NCBI RefSeq assembly: GCF_963966145.1
Contig: NC_091053.1
Span: 248,001 to 312,000, forward strand
Length of the DNA: 64,000 nucleotides
From: Tenebrio molitor
Taxonomy: Eukaryota; Arthropoda; Insecta; Coleoptera; Tenebrionidae
Direction: 5' to 3'
Position numbers and translations under genes: made by a program. Shown one piece after another: positions 56,770 to 64,000 of the stretch. Each line of letters opens with the position of its first letter. Position 1 is the first letter of the stretch. The notes beneath the pieces were generated by a model. The model did no database searches. It was not told the origin of the DNA and saw only the letters and a list, made by a program, of their open reading frames with translations.

Positions 56770-56875
56770 AGTGCGAGAAGACATTTTTCGCGCATGAGCG
56801 CATTATTTGAGGCACGAGCGACGAAGGAGCGAGTGCTCCATTTGCGCGAATGTGTCGAATATGTCTTCTCGCATC
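56770..56875. repeat. Hairpin with GCGACGAAGGAGC apex (3)
   Basis: Arms GTGCGAGAAGACAT..TTCGCGCATG..GAGCGC..GGCAC and the mirror ..GTGCTCC..GCGCGAA..ATGTCTTCTCGCAT. The apex CGAGCGACGAAGGAGCGAGT at 56815-56834 is identical to the one at 49763, though the arms differ. Confidence 0.7.
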
Positions 56876-57088
56876 CAAGTTCGTACAGTATTTTTTGAAA
56901 CGAACATTATGTCTGATTTGTCGCATAGCCTTTGTGAATATGATGGCGCTTGCCAAAGGGTCAATCGAATTAATAGCGATTTATTTCCACTCTTTCGAAA
57001 TTTTCATCATCCAAATTGGAGAAATTGCATTTTGTAAACCAGAATTATTATCAAGTCAAATTATTTGCAGATTTCTCAAAAAGGCGAA

Positions 57089-57203
57089 TGCTTCAAAGTC
57101 ATCCGAAAAAATTCGCACTAGTGCGTGAACGTCGATTTCGCGCACTAGTGCTTCAAAATCGCCCGCACTACTATTAGTGCGCAAACATCGATTTCGCGCA
57201 CTA
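57089..57203. repeat. Two-unit tandem repeat with GCACTAGTGC palindromes
   Basis: The 29-nt blocks at 57119-57147 and 57175-57203 (TAGTGCG.GAACGTCGATTTC then GCGCACTA) differ at three positions. The preceding TGCTTCAAA.TC..CCG is also repeated (57089 and 57149), giving a unit of 56-60 bp. Palindromic GCACTAGTGC recurs near 59553 as TTGCACTAGTGCAA. Confidence 0.7.
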
Positions 57204-58093
57204 CAATGGAATTTTCCTGTGGACGAGTACTGATACTTTACGAAACAGTAAATTAATCAACTTAAACATTTTTCCCTTACTTAATTATTTACAGCCTTTG
57301 AACATTAAAATTTCGTTACGATCGACCCACATCACACAAAATGTCTCCCACAACAAAAGCCCTAGTTTAATTTTAATTATGCGAAACAATATGAGAAACT
57401 TTTAAGTTGTGCGTAAAATACAAAGTTTATTACAGGTTCATTTACCGAACCCCATATTGGGGCTGTTTATAAGGTACACATCAAACAGAACAAAGATACT
57501 ATTGATGTTATTTTCGGTAAATATCGCTGGTTTAATATCATTCGATGTTAAACAGAAGCGTACAGTTTTGATGCGTCAGCGAGGGCGTTTCATAAAGTTC
57601 TCTTTAATACGGTTTAACTACTCGCTTTATTCAATTCGTGGCTTTTCTTAAATACTAACGTGGAAATGTTCGATTGAACTGAATCAAAACTTGTACAAAT
57701 ACTCGACTGTTTCAACTCGTTGATAAATCGACGAAAAAATATTACATTCATCATTCTGGATACAATCCTTTGAAGTGGGTGCCAAGACAACGATTTTCCC
57801 AAAGACCTATTAAATGGGATCGAAGAAGCCACCCAGAAAAAGCAACATTTATTATCCTTTGTGAAAGAGCGCCGGAATCTAAGATTTAATATCGTCGAAG
57901 TTATTAAACGACCGATTTTTAAAATGAACAAAAAATTAATGCACAGCATGTTCTCTGGAAATTTAGTGTAGATCATATTTTTAAGTGAAATAATTTAGCA
58001 AAGGAGATTTTCATCAATCACGAACCTCGTTGTTGACGTTTTTTATACAACCGTGCGACATATTCTATTTATCGCACTCATTTCAGACGGGTA

Positions 58094-58124
58094 ATAGCTT
58101 CATTTACCGCACGCCGTGCGGTAA
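58094..58124. repeat. Short perfect hairpin TTTACCGCACG/CGTGCGGTAA
   Basis: CATTTACCGCACG and CGTGCGGTAATAAATG pair almost without loop. No T-run follows, so it is not a typical terminator. Confidence 0.55.
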
Positions 58125-59499
58125 TAAATGTCATAAGGCACTCCGTGTACATAATAGATAATGGGAAAAATTAAAAATAATTAAACAAGCTAGTAGCAAC
58201 GAATTTTAAGGCCGATCTTTATCTAAAGAACTCATTCCTCTTCCCAAATTTTCACAAAAACGAAAATTTTTAAAAATCGTTTAGCTACATAGTGGAAAGC
58301 AATCAGAGCCTATTTCTACTTTAACTTGAATTGAATTTTTATTTTCTACTCAACAACGCGTACTCTAACATTATTATCGCACTTGTTGCGTAAATAACCA
58401 TTTTAAATACTCGGATTACTCAGGTAAACAGTTTATTTTATCGTCTCTATTCAAATATTTTTTTACGAATCATACATCTTTTGCACATTATAAAATATAT
58501 GTCTTTTAATTTCTTGAGTTGGTTTTTAATTTAGATTGGCTCCGAAATAAATTTCCTTAAACTCGTATTTGTGATCATACATAATAAATCAATTATTTTC
58601 ATTTTTGTAAAAATAATATGAATAAGTATTATTTTATTCCGACGTGATAATCATAAGAAAATTAAATCGATTTAAATTCTGAAATAAATTCCAAAATATA
58701 ATTTATTTTTATGACGAGATAAGGCATCTTGGTTTGTTCAAATTACCATTCGAGAATTACGACCGTGATTCAAACTCAAGACGTATTTCTTAGGCTATTA
58801 AATCTTTTTGTATAGAAACATAACTTACGTTCTTTAGGTTCACATAAACCTATTCACTTTTCCTTTTTTAGCAGAAATGATGAAAATATATTACGTCTTA
58901 AAGGCAATATTTTTGTTGTAAGGACAACAATACCACGGCATGAATTGAATGTATTTATCCTTGAAGAAAATTCTTATATCAAATTCTTCTTACTTATTAA
59001 CACGTTCAACCCGCTAACCCTCAATCAAAATCACAGCACGTGGAGCAGGATTTTCTTTTGTCTCTTCTTTTTTGACAACTCATATCGTCATCATTATTAC
59101 ATTAAATAGTAAACTTGACATTTGTTACACCTTTCCGTTTTCTTCATGGCGAACCTTACAAAATAAACAAAGATGCAGTAGACTAGACAAGACAAGAATA
59201 TCTGACTCCTTGGGGCATTGTTTAATTTTTTCTTCGTATACGTTGGACTTTTAAACGAGCCCTTTTTAAAAAAGCTTCACTTAATACAAAAAAGGAGGGT
59301 TGTAATATTGAACTGAACAAGCCCTGGAATGCTGGCTTTTTCTCCTTTCTTATACAAACATATTTCGTTGGCGTCAAAATAAATAATAAATTTATAAATA
59401 TAACTTTTCATTATTTATCCGGTATTCAAACAAACGTTGATAAAAAAAATTATCAAAAATAAAATTTTGTAGATTACTCTCAACTCTTATTAATTTTTT

Positions 59500-59770
59500 C
59501 TACGATCGTGCAAAAAGTGTTTTTAGTGGAAAAAGTGCCTCTTAATTGCACTAGTGCAATAAAGTCTTTATTGCACGCATCTGTCAACAGTCTGTCTACG
59601 ATCGTGCAAAAAGTGAGTGTTTATTGCATTTTTCACACACACGACGTACAGGACTGAACTGTTGTTTATCGTTGTTTTTCTCATTTTTTTTTGTTCGATC
59701 GTAGAAAAAAAACACTTGACGTGTTGTCCCACTCGCCTGCGGCTCTTGGGACAATTTTCACGTCGCGTGC
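59500..59770. repeat. Cluster of CGATCGTGCAAAAAGTG repeats
   Basis: CTACGATCGTGCAAAAAGTG occurs at about 59501 and 59597, with the inverse GTTCGATCGTAGAAAAAAA near 59693 and CACTTTTTGCAC at 59780. TTGCACTAGTGCAATAAAG and related TTATTGCA words recur. It looks like the subterminal region of a decayed element built from short inverted words. Confidence 0.5.
59718..59764. repeat. Hairpin with GAGCCGCAGGCGAG apex
   Basis: GACGTG.TTGTCCCA and TGGGACAA..TTTCACGTC pair around CTCGCCTGCGGCTC. On the minus strand the apex is GAGCCGCAGGCGAG, one base from that at 61325. Confidence 0.65.
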
Positions 59771-61304
59771 AATAATCTTTCACTTTTTGCACTTGTTGCA
59801 TAAATAACTATATGTGTGTGAAATACGTATCTCTTGTGTCTTAGAACGCATATAAGTTACAAAAAATTTCAAAAATCAGTTGACAAATTAATTTTTTATA
59901 TCGTGTAAAATACTGCATAAATAACAGAATTAATAAACAAATACGCCAGGTATAGTAACAACTAGCAATGTACTGTCGCCCTATCTATATCAAGTTCAAA
60001 AATTACACTTTGTTATTTTTGTAATCCATTTGGAAAATATAGTAAAAAACAAAAATGTTTATGTAATTATATTTTTAAAAGTAAAAAACAAATGCTTTTT
60101 AGAATATTTAGTAGAATGTTCTACAGCGAACATTCAAATTAAATCATTACTGGTGAGTTATCACAGTTCTACTTATAACTACGCTAGTACTGTTTCCAGT
60201 TGGGACCTTTTTGTATAATGGATGTAATCAATCCGGCCATGGCCATTAACATTTTGTGTCATGATAAATCCCTCCCAGCCGTATCGGATTAAACAACTTG
60301 TATTAAAATATGATTTATTACTTTATTATTGGATGGGATTTCGATTGTACATCGATTTTTCACGAAGCAGGATACGCTGACGCTAAACTTGGGGAAACCG
60401 TTATTTACATTAAAAAAAAAACGAGATTAATGATCTTTTTTTTCCGCTCTCTACAAATCATACTCATATAATTTACCGCCAGTGAGGGTAAAAGTGCCGT
60501 CAGTGGCATTTTAACCGTCAAATCTTAATACTGGGAACACGTCGACACATCATTTTCAAATTTTCTCGATGAGTTTCGAGATTGTCATTTAAAATTGCTC
60601 TGAATATCTTCGTTATTCAAGATTTTCAGAAAGTAAAATAAAAATTACACGAACGAAAAGGATATGAGAATATCAGTTCTGTTTATTATTTAATTGATTA
60701 ACGAATGTGAGGTTCGTCAGATTTTATCGTTTATGTGAATGCCGAAAGTTGCTGGAAAATTACAAAAGAAATACATTTACGTACATAAAAAACTCGAAGG
60801 TAGTCCTTTAAAAAGTAAATTGTTGTTTCAGATTTTGTCATAAAGTTTACGAGAACAAGTATATTTTCTTAATTTAGATAAAAGATTTCCCATTATGTAC
60901 TGAAGAACGTTTTTCTTTTATTTTTGTCATAAACATGCCTGTTTGCCATTACCGAATAACAGTACGTTCAAAGTGGATTTGTCGCATTTGAAAGTATGGA
61001 AATTATATCTAATAACATCACTTTTTACTGGTTTCCAAATCAACTTTCCTAGTTACGAGCAGAAAGAAAATTAAGTTATCAATTATCATCTCCCATAAAT
61101 ATGTATCAGAGTAGTTTGTGATTTGTTGTCCCTCACACAGCAAGCTGTGAGTGCTGTGACTCACGAGTTAAAATAGTCGTTTATTGACAGCAGCATCACG
61201 TGTGACATTTGACTGGTGCTTCTTTTGGCATTCAATATAACCAATTTTTAGCTCTTTAATAGCTATTTTCAATACAAGTGAGCAAAGTAGTGCATTTAAT
61301 CACG

Positions 61305-61353
61305 AATACGGAAGTTGGGCGTCTGAGCCGAAGGCGAGGACCCCAATCGTATT
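61305..61353. repeat. Hairpin with GAGCCGAAGGCGAG apex
   Basis: AATACGGAAGTTGGG and CCCCAATCGTATT pair imperfectly around CTGAGCCGAAGGCGAGGA (apex 61325-61338). Confidence 0.6.
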
Positions 61354-62180
61354 TTTCATAACTGTTAAAATCACTGAAACAATAACTTTTGCAAAATTAG
61401 CCCAACAGGGAACTCACAAAAACAGTTTTTCACAATAAAACGTGGATCAACAAAATGTCAAACAAAACAGGTTATGTTAGGCGTTGCGTGTAAGGAAAAT
61501 TAAAATTAAAATTGAGATGACTGTTTAATAAACACTATCGGAAGAAATTAGACATCACTGATGCAAGATTGGTAAGAAAATGTGGTAAGACATGTTTGAA
61601 AATAATTTCAATTATTTGTTACATTTTTTGTTATTTTAAATTACCTTAAGCTCCTTGTGTTTAGGCAACCAAGTAATCACAACAAATTACGTTTAATATA
61701 GCATAGTTACTTTGTGTATTGTTGGCGGAAAATGTCAGAAGCAACTACGACGTAAGAAACATTCGTAATAACTATGTACATTCTTCTTTTTGTAACATTA
61801 AAAATAAACTCACTTTTAATAAATCCTTATTAAATAATTCCCAGTATTGTGACTCCAAAGACACATAATGGCTGACGAAACTAAATCTAAGTTGTACTAG
61901 GTGATAGATACAGTTAGGCAGCATCGTATTCAGAAGAGCTACAAAGACAATCCAAGAGCAAGACATAACAATCCATCAGCACAATCGGAGACTCCATTGT
62001 TACAATAAAGGTTTTTTTGGGAGATCCGGATCTATGAACACTCCCAGCACTTTTAGAGTACTTTTAGGTTGTTTTTGGCATTTTTTAGTTTCCTCATTTG
62101 TGGTCTAGAAATGCTCTGGTGGAATGGATAACATTCTTCTACAGAAGATGGTTTCTTGTTTTTTTTTTGGAAGTGTGAAG

Positions 62181-62425
62181 TTTCACGCGACACGGTAAAA
62201 TCGTTCGCAGCACAAGCTAAAATCGGAAAATCGTTCGCAGCTCAGCGAAAATCATTTAACCATTTAAAAAAATATACGATTTAATTATATCAAACGCGAA
62301 GGTTGATACAATTTTTGAAGTGAAAACTTCTTTAGGCGCGCCACATACATTTTATTCCCAGGCAGTGAATTAGTTTCATGCGACACGGTAAAATCGTTCG
62401 TAGCTCAGCGAAAATCGTTCGCAGC
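62181..62425 (+). repeat. Repeated AAAATCGTTCGCAGC units
   Basis: A 32-nt block GTTTCACGCGACACGGTAAA then ATCGTTCGCAGC at 62181-62212 recurs at 62373-62404 with two changes. AAAATCGTTCG.AGC occurs four times in the region, often followed by TCAGCGAAAATC. Probably the subterminal repeats of an element whose ends I could not fix. It is followed by a small hairpin GTTTTTAGCGGAGCGAGCGA..AAAAC at 62458. Confidence 0.6.
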
Positions 62426-62584
62426 ACGACACGGCCAGCTAAAATCAAGGGAGTCGAGTTTTTAGCGGAGCGAGCGAAAAACAATCAACTGTGCGTCACT
62501 TGTCAATTTTAAATTTTCATTGTACGTTGTGCTGTGACCTGACTGACCTCAGTGCAGAGCTGCAGGAGTAACTGTATATATATA

Positions 62585-62754
62585 CAGGATATTTCAGGAG
62601 CGATAATGAGCCTGACGTAATTTAAAATGCAACCCACACTATATTTCCGAAAAAAGCTGGCTACTGTCATTAAAATGTCCGGCTTTTTTTGAAAATGTAA
62701 TGTGGGTTGAATTTATTATTCCGTCAGACTTATTATCACTCGTGAAATACCCTG
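62585..62754. mobile_element. 170-bp CAGG-ended MITE, TA-flanked
   Basis: Left CAGGATATTTCAGGAGCGAT then AATGAGCCTGACG; right, reverse complement, CAGGGTATTTCACGAGTGAT then AATAAGTCTGACG. CAACCCACA recurs inside both arms. TA at 62583-62584 and 62755-62756. Confidence 0.8.
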
Positions 62755-62989
62755 TATAGTTTTATATAATATAAACGATAAAGACACGACAAATATTGTA
62801 ACTAAGTTTACGGATGAATGTAGGATTTAATACGTAATTCTCAATTATATGGCTTCAACAATTCATCTATTGGAAAAATTTGTGTAGCAAAATGTGAAGA
62901 GGAAAATGGACAAACTATCATAATACAGGGTATTGGTATTGCTATGAAAACTTGTGTTGTGTTCAATACCATCGTCAAAAACATAAAAC

Positions 62990-63240
62990 GTAAACATCCA
63001 AACCTAACCTCACAAATTTTGCCAGAGTGTACCTCTAAAAGCGGTCGTATTTGCAGTTTCTATTGAAAAATACAGATTTTTTATGTTTATTTAAAAACAG
63101 CATTGGATTTAAATAATATTAATTATTTATGCCTTGCTCCTTATTCCTCCAAGTAGGTACATATTATTATTACTTAAAATCAATTACGAGCATCATAGAA
63201 GTTTTCACTTCTGTCGTGCGGTCTTAAGCACACACACTTT
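62990..63240 (-). repeat. Interspersed repeat, inverted copy of 12858-13085
   Basis: The minus strand from 63240 reads GTGTGTG.TTAAGACCGCACG then ACAGAAGTGAAAACTT, matching 12868 onward. See the entry at 12858. Confidence 0.6.
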
Positions 63241-63598
63241 TTTTTTGTAATTTAGTGAAAACTATTGTAATATCACTAGAAAACATGGAATTCATTTCTC
63301 AAATTTTTACTGGTCTAGAAGTAACACTTTACATACTACTAGCGTGTTTGTGGGGTTCGTTGAAAGGCCAACTATAAATAATCCGCCTCTGACCTTATGC
63401 GTTTTTTGTTCGAGTTTTTTCAGATACGTTCATGTATGGATTAATAAGCACGGTCAATGACGACATCGACCTCACCAAATCGATACGTCTTACCGTAACA
63501 CACCATTTTCGGATTTGAACGTGCACGTGGTCCACCCGAAATTTGACCAATTTGGAAGAACGAAAGAAAATGTTCGCACAGTCAATGTAAATACTCAC

Positions 63599-63946
63599 GT
63601 TAACTGTCGGATTCCTCGTCTTCGAGTCCCTGTCGGCCGACCTCTGCTGCAGGTGTCTGCTCAACGCGAACATCTCCGCCAATCGGGAGCGCGTCTTCCC
63701 CGATGGCGGGTTGAGCGGCGCCACCTGTTGAGGATTCCTCTTCCTCGCGGGAAACACCAAATGTTCGATGTCGGGAGTGTAGCCGGGATCCATTCGGACG
63801 AAGTCCTGGACGCTCAGCTTGGGCCCGCTCTTGGAGCCTTGCTTCGTCAGCGTCGACTTTCTCTTCACGTTGAAGGGCTTGTGGGGATTTGAGCATTCCG
63901 CCAAGAGGAGCAGACGGTCGCGGATGTGCACCTCGTCCCTGCTCAT
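63599..63946 (-). CDS. Exon 1, start of the same gene (116 codons)
   Basis: ATG at 63946 (ATCAAAATGAG) is the first in frame after TAG at 63967-63965, which fixes the start. It reads MSRDEVHIRDRLLLLAECSN, then KPFNVKRKSTLTKQGSKSGP, KLSVQDFVRMDPGYTPDIEH, LVFPARKRNPQQVAPLNPPS and GKTRSRLAEMFALSRHLQQR. It ends ..PTVN at donor AAC-GTGAGT in phase 0. The short N-terminal helix and the MDPGYTPDIEHLVFP stretch look like conserved interaction motifs. Intron 1 is 7,331 bp and intron 2 is 2,480 bp. With exons 2 and 3 the protein is at least 934 residues. Another open frame in the exon (63896-63600) is a shadow. Confidence 0.85.
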
Positions 63947-64000
63947 TTTGATCTTTTTCGCTCCCTACTTCACGTCGTGTTTTTCTGGCTCGACTTCGTC

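Larger units (their letters stand above)
56268..63598 (-). other. Intron 1 (7,331 bp)
   Basis: Bounded by GTGAGT and CTGTTTGCAG. It contains hairpins at 56770, 58094, 59718 and 61305, tandem units at 57089-57203 and 62181-62425, a MITE at 62585 and the repeat at 62990-63240. Nothing between 57208 and 58090, or between 59830 and 61300, could be assigned. Confidence 0.8.

Noticed and set aside
58094..58124. Intrinsic terminator
   Set aside because: Eukaryotic intron context and no T-run after the stem.
63515..63896. ORFs in other frames over exon 1
   Set aside because: Shadow frames; only the frame beginning at 63946 joins exon 2 in phase.
1..64000. CRISPR array, operon or bacterial origin
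   Set aside because: No regularly spaced repeats with unique spacers, and the gene structure is eukaryotic.
1..64000. Integrated viral or LTR-retroelement sequence
   Set aside because: No reverse transcriptase, integrase or capsid-like reading frame, and no long terminal direct repeats were found by eye.

Overview
This is an AT-rich eukaryotic window from what is most likely an insect genome. Supporting signs are GT-AG introns several kb long, islands of GC-rich coding exons in AT-rich spacer, insect-style hAT and TA-targeting DNA transposon remnants (DUF4817-like helix-turn-helix and FLWG-to-HFEH transposase ends), a tRNA-derived SINE, and almost no recognisable LTR or LINE sequence. I cannot name the species; a beetle-like genome is only a guess.

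Host genes. One minus-strand gene dominates the right side. Three exons join in phase: exon 1 (63946-63599, ATG with an in-frame upstream stop), exon 2 (56267-56092) and the large exon 3 (53611-51332, or on to a stop at 51133 with an AATAAA just after it). Together they encode about 934 to 1000 residues of a Ser/Pro/Arg-rich, mostly disordered protein that I do not recognise. On the plus strand, a GC-rich exon at 18676-19174 looks like the last coding exon of a second unknown gene whose upstream exons I could not find. A minus-strand recursive-splicing (ratchet) site with a 47-nt RS-exon at 31835-31789 suggests that a long minus-strand intron crosses the middle of the window. It could be the last intron of the three-exon gene.

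Mobile DNA. The rest is a graveyard of DNA transposons with one apparently intact member: a 3,028-bp hAT element (2507-5534) with a perfect 8-bp target duplication and an unbroken 838-codon transposase gene. More than twenty non-autonomous elements with terminal inverted repeats (TIRs) were delimited by eye, most flanked by TA and several beginning CAGGGTG. They are nested (133-1750; 22947-23539; 37417-39158), clustered (26968-27997) or arranged as giant inverted duplications (50395-50913). Some keep the two ends of a lost transposase gene (10289-11476; 11784-12834; 37683-38238).

The least explained structure is a set of hairpins with unrelated arms but nearly the same GC-rich apex (GAGCGACGAAGGAGCGAG, or GAGCCG[A/C]AGGCGAG). 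They lie at 41730, 49694, 56770, 59718 and 61305. Long stretches at 13081-18675, 39167-41376 and 57208-59500 show nothing I can assign.
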